A DNA stretch of 64,000 nt from Ischnura elegans (GCF_921293095.1 NC_060257.1:67092472-67156471), one strand, 5' to 3'. Positions 34,318 to 46,716 are shown, counted from the first letter of the stretch. Numbers and translations are program-made. The notes: generated by a model not told the origin, from the letters alone.

Positions 34318-34770
34318 TTGAATAGGAGATATCGCATTTCCTTTGGCCTACCTCTTACAGTCTTTTCTTTTTCTCGCGGTCACCCACGTATACTAACCAA
34401 AACCTCATCCACCATCTCCCCCATAACCTCGTTGGCTTTCCGCCCGCCCAGCCTACCTCCAAAACCCAGTGTGCCAACGAAGCTTCCAGCCGAAGAAAAG
34501 CTTCTCTCGTATCACGCCACAAGGAATTAATTCGTCTCCCACAGCAAAGCAGTCTCACAAAGGGAGAGGAGAGGAGTCGGTATTTTTCTACGTTCCCTTC
34601 CCACTTCTTAGGAGAAAAAAAGGCGGGAAACTCCGCCCTTCTGCCTCCATTTTTTTCTCCTCCCTCACGCTACGGTTCCTCCACTAACTTTCCAACTCCC
34701 CCACATAGAAAAGACCCGCCCAACTTTAAAGCGCCACTTCACTCCAAGCGAATGACCCCAGCGCGGTTCA
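34318..34770. other. Pyrimidine-rich segment; possible regulatory region, no gene recognised
   Basis: C/T-rich blocks at 34375-34470 and 34590-34720. GGCGGGAAACTCCGCC at 34622-34637 contains an E2F-like GGCGGGAAA within an imperfect palindrome. Overlapping frames of 67-72 codons on both strands are uninformative. It leads directly into the tandem array. Confidence 0.35.
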
Positions 34771-35346
34771 CGCAACAATAAAAAACGTTAGAAACCAACT
34801 GTTGCACTAATAACCACACTGCATTACCAAGGAGACCGTGATTATTCCTTGCAGATGGGAGGACAACTGTCAAGCGACAATAAAAACGTAAGAAACCAAC
34901 TGTTGAACGAATAAGCGCACTCTATTACCATGGTAACAGAGTTTACTCCTTGTTGACGGTAAGACAGCAATCACGCTGCAATAGAAACGTTAGAAACCAA
35001 ATGTTGAACTATTTGCCGCTCTACATTACCAAGGTAACCGCGTCTACTCCTTGTTGACCCTAGGAAAACACTCAAAAAAAGCTACGTCTACTGGTGGAGG
35101 TTGAGAGGAAACTACGCCAGGAGAAATAAATACTCATTGATAACTTTACGTGAGCACACTTAAAACTACTACTGGCCGTATCCGTATCAGTTAAAATATT
35201 TCAGCACCTTTCACAGATTTTTATCCAAATGTTAAAAATTCACGGTCCATGCAACAATAAATCGTTATAAATTAAAAATTTTGAACTAGTAACAATTGCA
35301 CACCATTAGTTAGGAGACTGTGTACTTCTCATTTATGGAAGGGTAG
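34771..35346 (+). repeat. Tandem array of about 100-bp units (three plus one)
   Basis: Units start near 34771, 34874 and 34975, with a separated, diverged unit at 35250-35346. Shared blocks: CAATAAAAACGTTAGAAACC, AACTGTTGAAC, GCACTCTATTACCA and CTCCTTGTTGAC. The first three contain ATTACCAAGGAGACC, ATTACCATGGTAAC and ATTACCAAGGTAACC, which resemble RFX X-box half-site pairs; the fourth is degenerate there. The downstream segments ACTGGTGGAGGTTGAGAGGA (35090) and ACTAGTGGAGGTTCAGAAGG (35370) repeat too, so the ancestral unit may have been larger. Confidence 0.75.
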
Positions 35347-35697
35347 CAATAAGAAAAGACCCGCGCATACTAGTGGAGGTTCAGAAGGGACCACGCTATC
35401 CGAAATAAACACCAACTTTTCGAGGGCTTCAATAAATATTATCGCCATCATTTTTTATATATTATGGAAAATATTAGGATAGAGAGAATATCCTTAAGCA
35501 AATAAAATCAGTAATACTTACCAAAGATTTATCATGCACGTGAACTATTTAAATTCGAATAAAATATATTTAACCTAACCACGAAATTATTTTGTTTCAC
35601 TCAGAAATTCGTGCGCTGAAGAGTTCATGTTTGAATCTCGACTCATGACGTGGAGTTCATTTTAGTATTTTTACAATGTATCTATAATAGGAAATAA

Positions 35698-35766
35698 TTT
35701 GGGCCAGGGAACAGTTAATTAATTAACAGCATGTTATTAAATATTTGGACTGTTCCCTGGCCCAAA
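35698..35766. repeat. Perfect 18-bp inverted repeat with 33-base loop
   Basis: TTTGGGCCAGGGAACAGT at 35698-35715 is matched perfectly by its reverse complement at 35749-35766. The A+T-rich loop holds TTAATTAATTAA. It could be a short foldback element, a hairpin RNA, or a protein-binding dyad; nothing distinguishes these here. Confidence 0.8.
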
Positions 35767-38700
35767 ATCGTTAACTTTCCGGAGACTTAACGTAGGAGCG
35801 TGCGGGGCAAGGGCTTTCTATTTAAAAGTCCTACAACAACCTTCGCCCCCCAAATGTCTCTCTCTCGTCCCTCCCTAATATCCACCTGTCCTCTTTTCAA
35901 CGCTTCGCTCCACCGTTGCCGCTTCTTCTATTTTTTCCCCAACAAATTCACAAAAAAACACGCATCACTCCGACTCAAACTAACGCAAGCCACGAAGGTG
36001 GAGTCGACCAACTCCCGACCCCACTGGAAATGATACACGCATTTCGTTCTTCCTATTTTTTCTTGTTTTCCGTTCCCTTAGATGACACGCTCCACTTTCA
36101 TCGCTCTCCTACATAGCTGCGGCGTTGATATAAAATGGCCCATGCGCTTTTAATAAAGCCCGTCCCAATTCGTGGTTACGTACCATTTCGTGCCACCATC
36201 ACAGGGGCGTGTTTTTTTGGACGTATTTTTCGACCGTATCATCACCACGTTTCATCTTGTTAGCCTTCAAATCTTCCAAGTTTGATGCTGATAGCAAAAC
36301 TCATGTTGATTATGTAATTAACAAGATATGAAGACTAAGATTTTTAAAAATGTGATGATGATAAAAATAAATATTATGTAATTTTTTTACGAGAAGAGTA
36401 CACAGAAGCACTAACGCATTTGAAATAATGCTTAAATTTCATCGCCAAATTTGTATGCATAGGAATTTCTAATATTAACACAAAAACTTCCTTATTTCTT
36501 AGCTTTTTTTAAGTAATTATATGTCATCATAAAATAATTACCGAGTTTTGATGAAGCCGAAAGTTGGAAATGAACACCATTAAACAGAGTTAAAATTTGT
36601 CAAATTAACACAGTTCCTATGAAGCCTAAAACACCTAAAACAGCCTATGAGTCTAGGACAGATTTCATATATCATTTTCATATATATTCTTCCGATAAAA
36701 ATTTTTTTTGTGTAATAAAAATACTGAATACTGAAACAATAAGAAAATATCTATGAAAATATGTTGAATATCGCAACTATTTCCTGTTTTTACGAAATAC
36801 CTCCCAACTTTCCGATGTTTCCTTTCGAATCTACTCGTATTTGACAACCATCATCATCATACCAACATCATTTGCCATTTTATCGAGAAAAGAGTAAAAT
36901 GACTCACGAGAGATGGTCAATATTGAGTGATGCAAATTATCCGCCCTAATCGCCGTCAGTACATGCATGACAAAAGCAATTAGTCGTTACGCACCGATCT
37001 TCATTTTTATAGTTACGTCTTTATTTTCTCGGCAGTGGATTTTCATTTCGAATTATCTGCGCAGTTCGATGCTCATTTCCTGCCGAGTCGATTCATTGAA
37101 ATTCACGGAGCGTAAGTCTTTTTATTGCCCACTTGGCATGCGCCAGGAACGATGGAAAGCAGTAAAGGTGAGTTAAGGGCGTATACTTTCCCTCAAGAGA
37201 CTACCTTCCTGAGTTCTTCGAGTGATTTGTATCGCATTGTTTACATGTGTCGTATAATAACAGCAGAAATTTCGATTCTTCTCAACGTACGCTACTCCTA
37301 CGCATAAACCTATTTTAGGAAAATGATTTTCATTTCTCGCGACAAAAACTTACCGGTTCAAATCCTAATAAAAATTCACGAAAAATCAAGTACCTCATCT
37401 TCAAAAATGCTTTTAGTGATTTTTTATAACTTCTCAAAATATCAGGGCAGCTTTTATTCACTCTTTGTGCGTAATGCAAAATCCTATTTTGGGAGACATA
37501 TTTTCATGCTGGGCAAAAATAAAATAACACTTCAAAAAAACTGTTAAGTTTTCATTTAAAAATGTAATATCTTATTGAAAAAAAACGATAGCTCTTCCAT
37601 ATACAATCATAAATACCTAGTCGTTGCCCATTTTGACAAAGGGGTTTATGATTTTCATTTTCTAGTATTCTGCTCCATGGCGAGCATCAAAGGTAGATTT
37701 CTTAGCACGAATAATATTCTGTGAAAGCATATATTTTTCAACATGTTTTAACTTCCTAGCGGCCCGTGGCGTCGTACAAGTGATAACAAAACTGCCTTTT
37801 CGATTAAGTGCATTGATAAGGGTCAATGTCATTTCCGTGAAAATATCGAAATATATTCTTTAAATGTAAATTCGATACTGACAGCCAAAAAATAGGTTTT
37901 CCGGGCATTATTTTCTGGAAATCTAATTTGACATTGGTTCATAAGTTTATACATGCTCTAAATTAAATATATATAAAAAATTATATAAATTTTGATTACA
38001 AATGGAATATTTACGCAATGTTTCACAAAAAACTTATATATATAATGTTCGTGACACCTTTAGGAATATAATAAATCAAAAATGTAGGCTCGTCACAGAA
38101 CCATCTTTTGAGTTTGGAATGCTGTAATTGAAGTCAAATTACGTTAGTTTAGTTAAATAGCGTTACTTAAGGCTCAAACCGACGTCAGAAGAAATATTAA
38201 ATTAAAATGAAAAAAATAATCAACAAAATGATACAAGATTGGCAAAAAAATACTTTCCTAAGCATCAATGTTTTTATAACCAATGTTGTCAGAGGGTACT
38301 CAAGTTTTTGCCAACACAAACAGCATAAAACCCACACAACACAAACAGATGCGCACAAAAATTATTTAATCGATAACTGGCTAGTGGTGATGAAAACGGT
38401 TCATCAGTATTGCGGCGATAAATTGAAATAAAAATCTCGTGGTTGAGTTATAACAGACGGAAGACTGTGTGATATGAACGCAATCAATCGTGTGGAGCTG
38501 GCAAAACGGTGAGGCTTTGGGTCAATTTCGGTAGTCGCTTACATGAATGGTAGAAGTCGTACACTGGACCATTTAAAGTTTTTTTAAGCGAGGCAGAGGG
38601 GGGAGGGGATGACAGCAGGGGAAAACATTAGTGACACCGTGACTGGCAGCGGACCGGGGCGTGACAAGGGTTGTCCCACCCATCACGCTCACGGTCCAAA

Positions 38701-39250
38701 GTAAAAGGCTTTCGACACCCGAAAACACATGTCTCGCGTAGAAAAAAATTGATGCCCTTTTTTTAAAAAAAGCGTGTCAACCCGAATAGACCCAATAATA
38801 TGACGTGAAGCTCTCCAATAACTGACAAAAGAGAGATAAATAGGCGAAAAAGAACGAAATGGGGATTGATTTCATTCCAACTGATTACGTCATAGCATGC
38901 CGTTAAATAAATACGTCGAGGGCTATTACGTTCAAGTTCTCATTGTTAAGTGATATTAACTTAAAACCGCGATTTCTTTCTAAAACCCCAAAAGTTCCAC
39001 CTCTCAACACCTTTATTAAAAATGCGTAAATATGGTAAAAGGTAGTAGTCAAGGCTAAAAAATTTGGTTAAGTTGAATCTATAATCCTAATTATTGCATT
39101 TTAATGCACGTAGGATTATTTTTTACTTGATAAAACTTATTATTGCCTTGGTGAGTAGAACTGGAAACATAAGCTTGCTTTGGCTTTTTTTTTAATTTTT
39201 GGGCGCCAAGCGAATATAATAAACCACTTCCAAAATTCGCGATATACAAC
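35767..39250. other. No gene recognised over 3.5 kb; weak exon-like end at 37152-37167
   Basis: Mostly A+T-rich with short frames. ATGGAAAGCAGTAAAG directly before GTGAGT (donor at 37168) could be the end of a first coding exon, but this is a single motif and could be chance. An imperfect dyad GGACCGGGGCGTGA / TCACGCTCACGGTCC lies at 38651-38697 in a GC-richer patch. Confidence 0.35.
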
Positions 39251-39450
39251 GACAGGTCTTATAATATCTGGTTAATGATAACCATAAGATGATAAAACCT
39301 TCAAATTTACCTTGAGGTGGTTGAAAATTCCGGTTAGCTTCTGCATAATGTCAGACATCAACCTAACCAGTATTTTCAGCCACCGCCTGGTAAAGTGGAA
39401 GGCTGTATCATCCTGTGGTTATCGCCAACCATGCATTATAAAACCATATC
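39251..39450. mobile_element. PIF/Harbinger-like MITE, second copy of the 1789-1980 type
   Basis: The left arm GACAGGTCTTATAATATCTG, GTTAATGATAACCATAAGAT, GATAAAACC and ..GGTGGTTGAAAATTCCGGTT pairs with the right arm, which read from its end begins GATATGGTTTTATAATGCAT and GGTTGGCGATAACCACAGGA, then TGATACAGCC and GGCGGTGGCTGAAAATACTG. Inverted arms are about 85 bases. The GGTTTTATAAT end matches the 5.5-kb element at 58015. Confidence 0.75.
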
Positions 39451-41284
39451 TAAGATTGACAAAAACAAAAGAAGATTAAATTCAAACTATCAATGTTTAA
39501 ATATCTAATACCATAGAAACGCTCACACAATTTCATTCAATTTTCCTTTTTACAACCACAACAATTCAACCTCTCCAAGCCTTCATTAAAAATACGTAAC
39601 TATGGTAAAACGTAGTCAATGCTTAAAAATTTGTTCTTATATTTTATCTAAAATACGCAGTAATGCATTCTAACACGTAAGGGAATTTTTTCGCTCATAA
39701 TAGTTGATAGATAAATTAAATATAACAATATAAGATGCATAACGCCAGCAGCTATCGGGGTTGAAGCGCTTTTCTATTCATAGTTGTCACTCACTTTTTT
39801 TTTAACGTGGGCGGTTATTTTAAAAAGCGTGGGTCACGGATATGGCTAATCAACAAGAATTCAACCTCTTATTTTTTTCTTAGTTAGGAGTACAAAGGGG
39901 TAGGGGTATGGAGTCTTTAATCAAGGATTTCACAGTCTCCACCGTGAAGATCCGAAGATGACGGGAATCTCGCTACACTAGGCGCAACGCTAGGGCTTGA
40001 TAGATAGAAATAGGTCCTCGGAAACCTTGTGTTGCTCAAATAACGAAGACTGAATTGTAAACATCAACAAATAAGATAGAACTTTCGTGCCGAATTTTTA
40101 ATTTAAGTCGATTTAAGTTTCTGTAATTAAGTAACGGTACTTTGAGGGCCTTTAGGCTATTGGAACTTAAGCTGTACAACAACTATTGAGTAAATAAAAA
40201 TAAATTATAAGGGCTAAAACTCTTTCTAACTAGCTACAGAGTTTTGAAGTTTCAAAAACTGTAAAAAAAAAAACAAAAACTTTACGCATATGAGCAGTAT
40301 ATTTTCCTGAAAGGTCTCCAAATAACTAGCAATTGTTGGCTGGTGGAAATAATTCTGTTCACCAACCCTTGAGTGACCAAACTAAACTTTATGGAATAAT
40401 ACTCTTTCAAACAGGCTAAAACGTTTTAGATTCTCAAATAACAATTACCAATATTAGGTACCTCTGCAGGAAAATTTTCTGAAAGGTTTCCAATGGGCGA
40501 GCAATCGTTCTAGAATGTTCTCTCACGTGAACTTCTTTTTGAACATGGCCTTCCCCGACCACACACTATCTGGAGAAAAAAAAGAAACCTGCCTACCCAC
40601 ATTTCGCGATATTTCACTCTTTTTTAACGTTCCCACCAATTACTCGTATCTCGAACAGTTCTTATCTGTTATTGACGCTGCGGGCCATGCCAGAAGTCGT
40701 CCGTCTCACAAATAGTCGCTCTAGACATCCCTCCCTTCCGAAAGGAAGCGCCATGTTTTATGGGCTCATCGGTCTTGTTCCGTCCCACGCAACAATGAAC
40801 CCATTATGAGGTGAAACTGGTTGCCTCGAACAACCAGTCCTGCTCCAACCACGAGAGTAAAAAAAAAAGTTTTAGTGGTTTTTAGACAATTCAAGAGCTA
40901 ACGCTGCGTTTCCAGTGATAGGAAACAGGATTCCATTCTGTATTGGTCTTCATTGCTTAAAGCAAAATGCCGTCCTGAGAAATTATGTGAGAAAGCCTTT
41001 TAGCCTTTAAAATAACATTTAATTTACCAGGAATCAAAACGATAATACTTTTTCTATAATACGGTATCCCGTGAATCAAATAATAAGTTCAGATTGCAAG
41101 AGCAAATACAAAAAGATCCTACGAATGACACAGAGAATATCTTTTTCCAAACAGCACAATATTTCCTGAATGGATGTATACAGGAGGGTTATATATAAGG
41201 AGGGTCTAGGGGGCCTTAGCACCCCACCAAATCAGGAATATTTAATTATCTTCACCGAAAATAGCTCATTTAGGCCTTTTGCAT
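39451..41284. other. No gene recognised
   Basis: A+T-rich, no recognised repeats apart from simple runs (poly-A near 40265 and 40860). A 66-codon frame at 40515-40715 shows no domain. Confidence 0.45.
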
Positions 41285-41416
41285 CGGGGGAACAACGTAT
41301 AAACGATCACCAACGCGCATACCCTGGATTCTGGCAATCTATCTGGCAAGGGGTATTCGAACCCGCGACTTTCGGGTTGGCCGGCGAGGATTTTACCCCA
41401 CCGCCATCAAGACCGG
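41285..41416 (-). mobile_element. tRNA-derived SINE (family B), antisense, decayed copy 4
   Basis: The minus strand carries GGCGGTGGGGTAAAATCCTC, GCCGGCCAACCCGAAAGTCG and a B box GGTTCGAATACC (41352-41363), then a degenerate body through CCAGGGTATGCGCG. The 3-prime tail is missing or displaced: a TTTATTTTTCCATACCGC block resembling the family tail in antisense is found at 41619-41637. Confidence 0.68.
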
Positions 41417-42536
41417 AGTTTTCAGCTTTTAAGGTGCCTACCGCCCGCAGCATAGAGCTATCGTAACACTCACAATCCATCTACCAGTATGATCGTATTT
41501 CTTTATTTATTTTCACGTTTAATTTAAATGTAAAATATCATGGGATAATCTTATTTCAAATCAAATTAATGTTGCCCGCTTCCTTCTACAAATTCATTCA
41601 TGTAAGATTTATTAATTTTATTTATTTTTCCATACCGCTTAACTATTTATAATATATAAATATACATAATTATTTGTATACTCTATACTTACGCAATATT
41701 TATATTCTGTATACCCTATTCATTTCCGTGCCCGAAATAAACGATTAAATGGTAGAGTTATTTTATCGAACGGATCGGCATAGGACTTTGCTTTGGTCGT
41801 TGCGAGTGAATTGAGCTCACGGAGACAGCATGTTATCACTTTACTCAACACTCCGTTAATGCTTAAGCTAACAAGTAGGTACTAAACGGGAAAATTGTAC
41901 CGAAATTTTCAATTCCCACGCCACCGTCGACAACATATCCCTACCTACATTTCTACGATGCTTTACTTCACACAGTAGCATTAGTGCCTTCCCAGCCTCC
42001 AGCTAAGGCCACGGCCATCCTGACGAAAACATTAATCCCGACACCCGAAAAGAAAATTGGACAAATTTGGACGGGGAGCACACTTGCCCCGTCGGAAGTT
42101 AATTTCACGACCATGAACACTGCCCTCCCCATAGGAAATTGAATCATCGAATCGTGCTCTTATATCATCAATCAAGAGAGTGTGGGCAGTTCGAAATATA
42201 TACCTGTTTTATATATACCTGCCTACGACGTGAGACGAATTTGAATTTTTGATTTAAGGTGATCGTTAGGGTTGGATCACTCACTAAGTACATCATCGAG
42301 AGGCATAGGTCCATAAATTTTTTCTTTTTAGACCGCCGATGATGTATCATTTCCGACATTCATACGCTTCCTGTGCGACGGCTTCGCCTTGTGGGTCTCA
42401 CATTACCTCAGAAGAAAAATACACATGAGCGCTCCTCGGCTTCCGCGAATAATACCAAGATGGACACGGCAGAATGCTAGGACAGCCAATGGCTACGACA
42501 ATGGCTATCATTGACTTCGAAATTATTGTTTGCGCT
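41417..42536. other. No gene recognised
   Basis: A+T-rich with TATA-type runs at 41640-41720. No supported feature apart from the possible SINE tail noted at 41619-41637. Confidence 0.45.
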
Positions 42537-42800
42537 CAGGTGCGGATCCAGAATTTTTTACGGGGGGTCTAACAGACAAACGATCTTCTCACACTTGAGA
42601 ACAACATACAACAATTACGGTACGAAATATTCTCTTTATTTCAACATGAAAGTTACTAATATAAAATGATATGATTGAGGCTCCGTAATATATACACAAA
42701 ATAAAACGAACGCAATGATAAACTTTGTCTACATTTACAGCGTCTGGGGGGGGGGGGATGGAGGGGGGGGGGGCACGTGCCCCCTCTAAATCCGCCTATG
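42537..42800. mobile_element. hAT-like MITE with G-run near one end, copy 1
   Basis: It starts CAGGTGCGGATCCAGAATTT and ends CTCTAAATCCGCCTATG, inverted for about 13 bases. Flanks TTTGCGCT and TTTGTATT (42529-42536, 42801-42808) fit a decayed 8-bp duplication. Internally it shares GACGAACGATCTTCTCA-like, GAAATATTCTCT and TTGAGGCTCCGTAAT blocks with 49018-49302. Next to its 3-prime end are runs of 12-14 G on the plus strand. Confidence 0.75.
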
Positions 42801-45689
42801 TTTGTATTCATTGTGTTTATTTCGATTGGAACATTAAATTCCATTAAAGTGAATCCTGAAGAAGAAGGATACATATTTTTATATATCAGTATATTTATAT
42901 ATTCCTATATCGTATAAATATATAGAATATAAAAGTGTATATAGATATTAATTTGTATGCTCTATATTTATATTATATTTGCATGTTATATACCCTACTC
43001 ATAACCGGGCCCCACAGAAACTATTAAATAATAGAATTATTTTATAGAACGGATTGGGAGAGGAATCCACTTTGGTCGGTGGGAGTTTTAATACTTATAA
43101 GCATTAATTTTAAAAGTTTTAATATTTATAAGCATTTACTTCCCCGTTCCATTTCTTAGAATACAATACGGAGTTTGAGATGCTGAAGATATCGGCCTCG
43201 GCTTTCGGTCACATTTTAAAAAATCATAATGCTCTGTTTTACATTACATCGTGGGAAATCACACTTGGTCAACTTTAGAATGTAATCGTGGGCAATGAAG
43301 TACAGTTTTTTCACATTGACTAAGGACTGTTGCCAAGAATACCAGGGGTGAAAAATGTGTCAAAAAAGATTCAACAGCTTTAAGAGGATTGCTCATTTGG
43401 GTGGTTTTTGCTTCAAACTAGCTTTGCGAGCTTAGTTTACCTATACTTAGTGATAGCATGCCGTAGGAGCACAAAAATGGAGTTAAGCTATACGTATTCA
43501 AACCATAAGAAAAAATTTAGCAATTGATTTACAATATCCTAGGGAAGAAGACTTATACACAAATATTTAGAACAGATTTCGGTAGAAAGTAAAAGTAAAA
43601 TTGCCTTTTCAAAGGTGGTTGTTTTCAGCCCAAGTTACTAAAGCAACCTTACTTTGGCAATGAGATTATCATTACTTAACTACGAACCATAGCTGGTGAT
43701 TGCATATGTTTTGCCCTCAAGATATCATGAGTTATACCGCCTCCGAGTCATGCAACGGTTAATACATTTTTCAACTCACTCGGTCCAATGGAAGGGTCAT
43801 AAAAAGGAAAAAGAGATATCATATTCCGCAGGTGCTCCAATGAAGAAGGAAAGAACGTGTAGCCAAAGAGAGCCGTACCATGGCTGGTGCATGGAACTTG
43901 CAAATCTTAACAAATTTGTACACGTCGCTCAGAGGGTGGAAATGGAAAACATGCGGCCAAAAACTAAAACTGCTTTTTTTGAGTGTGGAAGTTCAAATTT
44001 TCCATAATTGTGAATGCATTAGTGCATGTTTCGCCGCTTACCGTATTTCACTGGTTGCTTATTTTAACAAAATGCATGGCCTAAAATTTCGCACGGGGAA
44101 CGTAATTGCGCAGGTCAGAACTGCAATAATATCTCATTATGGAGTGCAATTGCGTGAATGCACGAAAAAGATTGGAACAGTGGCTATTTTGCCATCTCTC
44201 GTCCGTGCATTCTCGCAAGTGTTCTAGCAATTCACCACTTTACACGACGCAATTTTGACTGCACCTTCGTACATACGTCAGATTGTGCATTAGCATTCTT
44301 CATTTCTTTTCAAAGTGCAAATTGGAAATTTTTCTTGGAATCTTATATTTTATTTAGCCAAAATTCCTTTCCCTGCGTTACTTAGCGTTGATTTCATTAG
44401 GAAATGAAGTATGATTGTTCGCCTTGACTGCGTGAGTTCCGAAAACTCACTTTCTGCCTTATTTACCTTTATGGACTATTGCGAAGCGTTCGAACCACAG
44501 ATTCCGCGAATCACAGAATGAATTGACTTTGAGAAATATCGACGTGTAAAAATTAGAAAGAGAATTAATTAATTGACTCCTGAGAAGAGTTCGCCAAACA
44601 GAAAACGTAGCATTTGTGATGATTTTAAGGGTACCGATATTCCACCATGCGCTACGGTTGCATCTGCACGGGGCGGCTGTTCCATTATGTAGAGAGGTGG
44701 CTTTGGCCCGTTCCAGCGTTGAGGGAGGGTTCCATGGAGTCCCTCTTGGCAGGACGATGACCCAACAGGTAGGGAGGGAGGAGAGGGGGAGAGCCAAGGT
44801 CAAGTGTTGCCCAAGGGGAGGAAGAAGGGCTATTGAGGGTGGGAGAATCGTGAGCGGGGAGGAGGGGAGGTTTATTCAGGCCCCAGGGGGATGGACGCCT
44901 TGATGGGCTAGCGGCACAGAGGGCTGCACAAAGAGTGAGCTGATGACTACGTGTGGGAGACCAGCGGCTTAAGTCTTTGACGAAAGAATTCGGCCGGGTT
45001 TGATGAGATTAGGTAGGAATAACATGCGTCCAGGGACCACCCTATGGTTGCCAGCATTTCATGTTGGCGTAGCTCTAGAATTTTGAGGAGAAAAGAAAAT
45101 TACATACATACGCTAAGGATTAGCCTAACGGTTTGTTTTAGGTTTTTCTCTAATGTTTCAAATGGTCTGCTCGGCCTAACCTTTCTTTAAGATGATATTA
45201 AAATATTAAATAGATAAATTAAAAATTCAATCATTATTTTACCATAGGAGCCATAGTTGAAATACTGAGAATGATGGTACTAAAATTCATAATTTCTTGC
45301 AGTAAACATACAAACTTTTTACGCAAAATAATCGAAATGAATCGATTTTATAATGAATATTTATCTAAAAATGAGCAAAAGTTACCTCACTGCCGTCTAT
45401 AATTTCATATCAACGTATAATTATTATGATATTTGCGATTGCCTGGGTCAAGAACACAATTTTTGCGGCATTGATTGAGCATCAACAGATTCTTCCATAA
45501 ATATTTACGTTACGTTCTTAAATTCAAAATTACGATTTTTTAAAATTATATTTTCTAAGATCCAAGTGAAATAAATCACAAATTAAAACATAAATATGCC
45601 ATTTATTCAAGTCTTTATCTAGGCGTGAACTCGGTTTATGCGAAACAAAACCTGGGTTTCCCACATAGGGTTAATGATTCCCGTTGAGG
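42801..45689. other. No gene recognised; overlapping short frames and a purine-rich block
   Basis: Frames of 103 codons (43696-44007) and 115 codons (43880-44227) overlap on the plus strand in different frames; neither has a known domain. Bases 44750-44890 are strongly purine-rich (GGTAGGGAGGGAGGAGAGGG) and give a chance 95-codon frame (44616-44903). No repeat borders were identified. Confidence 0.35.
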
Positions 45690-46250
45690 TAGCGAGGTCG
45701 TCGACTTCGCTTCCATTGCATTGGGTCTTTGAAAGGAGCACCTACGGAGATTTTTCAGCGTCGTATCCCCTGCGGCCGCTACGAGCGGCGTGATTCATTC
45801 CCTTTCAACGGTCGACGCGACCGACGCGAAGGAAATCTCGGACGCACGACTCGTCTTGTTGGGATTTCTCGTCATTTCCATTATCGGAGAGGGTTACTGC
45901 TTTTAGGGGCGCGGAGTGTGGGTCATACGCGCCCAGGGATTAATGAACCACGTCTTATGAAACACCCGCGATGGAGCAAGAGACTTGGGGGATTTCCCCT
46001 TACACTCCGCCATAGTCAAGGTGTCGAAAGGATCTGCGTACATTGTTGTCAAATTTCAAAAGCAAATCGTTTTCCCCTCGGAAGATCGCGGTTATTAATA
46101 ATGGGGCACATGTGGCGGCATTCAACGGTGGGGCTGTCGATACTAATCGATCATCGCATTTACCTCCGCCATCTTTATCACGAAGTGTGTTCTCACACGC
46201 TTTGAGGTTATCGCAGCAAATGTATGGAAAAGGCAAGGGAAATTAGTAAA
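45690..46250. other. CpG-rich segment, candidate regulatory region; longest open frame (158 codons) inside
   Basis: CpG dinucleotides are dense (CGGCCGCTACGAGCGGCGTG, GGTCGACGCGACCGACGCGA). A plus-strand frame at 45729-46205 is open for 158 codons, and frames on both strands overlap its end (46000-46236 minus, 46043-46246 plus). The translation is rich in Arg, His and Gly with no recognisable domain, and overlapping open frames on both strands point to composition as the cause. CGACGCGACCGACGCG is partly palindromic. In unmethylated-promoter terms it resembles a CpG island-like patch; a transcript start is possible but unproven. Confidence 0.4.
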
Positions 46251-46308
46251 AAAAAACTTCGTATGCACAATTAATGCACCCTACTAATTTAAGCGACACA
46301 AATCAAAA

Positions 46309-46451
46309 GTGTGTTGCAACGGTACGTACGAATTTCCACTTATTTGCTATTGATACTATGGTGAAGAATATGGGATACGGGTATGATTTCTCCGATATTA
46401 TTTATTCCTACGTTTATCAAACCACTGAAAGATTCTGCAGCACAAGGTAAC
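46309..46451 (+). repeat. 143-bp direct repeat J, copy 1
   Basis: GTGTTGCAACGGTACGTACG through ATTCTGCAGCACAAGGTAAC aligns without gaps to 46572-46716. A frame from ATG 46274 to TAA 46450 (58 codons) is open across it. Substitutions between the two copies fall about evenly on the three codon positions (roughly 5, 9 and 8), which argues against a conserved protein. Confidence 0.75.
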
Positions 46452-46571
46452 GACTAATCTAAATACAACTCGTCCTTATATCACGTTTGGTACTTGTAGC
46501 CATACATTTGCATATTCAACCACTTGACTTCTTTACAAGTTAAAAAAATAAATATATAACCCGGTAATTGA

Positions 46572-46716
46572 AGGTGCGTTGCGATGGTACGTACGAAATT
46601 CCCCTTATTTGCTGTTGATACTATGGTGGAGAATATGAAATACGGGTTACCTCTCTCTGATATAAAGTATTCTTTCGTTTGCCAAAACACAGAAAGATTC
46701 TGCAGCACAAGGTAAC
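46572..46716 (+). repeat. 143-bp direct repeat J, copy 2
   Basis: GGTGCGTTGCGATGGTACGT through TTCTGCAGCACAAGGTAACT, about 260 bp downstream of copy 1 in the same orientation, with no insertions or deletions between copies. The corresponding frame (ATG 46584 to TAA 46715) is also open. It could be a recent segmental duplication or two copies of an unknown dispersed repeat. Confidence 0.75.

Noticed and set aside
37152..37173. Start codon plus GTGAGT donor as a definite first coding exon
   Set aside because: A single motif pair of five codons is too weak without a supported promoter or downstream exon; kept only as a note.
5784..41363. B-box-bearing tRNA-like sequences at 5784, 9300, 10154 and 41352 (and 2849, 33053) as tRNA genes
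   Set aside because: They continue into shared SINE bodies and tails and lack a proper acceptor stem, so they are SINE heads.
42720..42770. Long G runs as assembly error
   Set aside because: Similar runs occur at the equivalent place in several other MITE copies, so they are probably genuine, although exact lengths may be unreliable.
45729..46205. 158-codon open frame as a protein-coding gene
   Set aside because: No recognisable domain, Arg/His-rich composition expected from CpG-rich DNA, and overlapping open frames on both strands.
46274..46715. Duplicated short frames as tandem coding exons with GTAAC donors
   Set aside because: Differences between the copies are not concentrated at third codon positions, and the donor-like GGTAAC is part of the shared repeat end.
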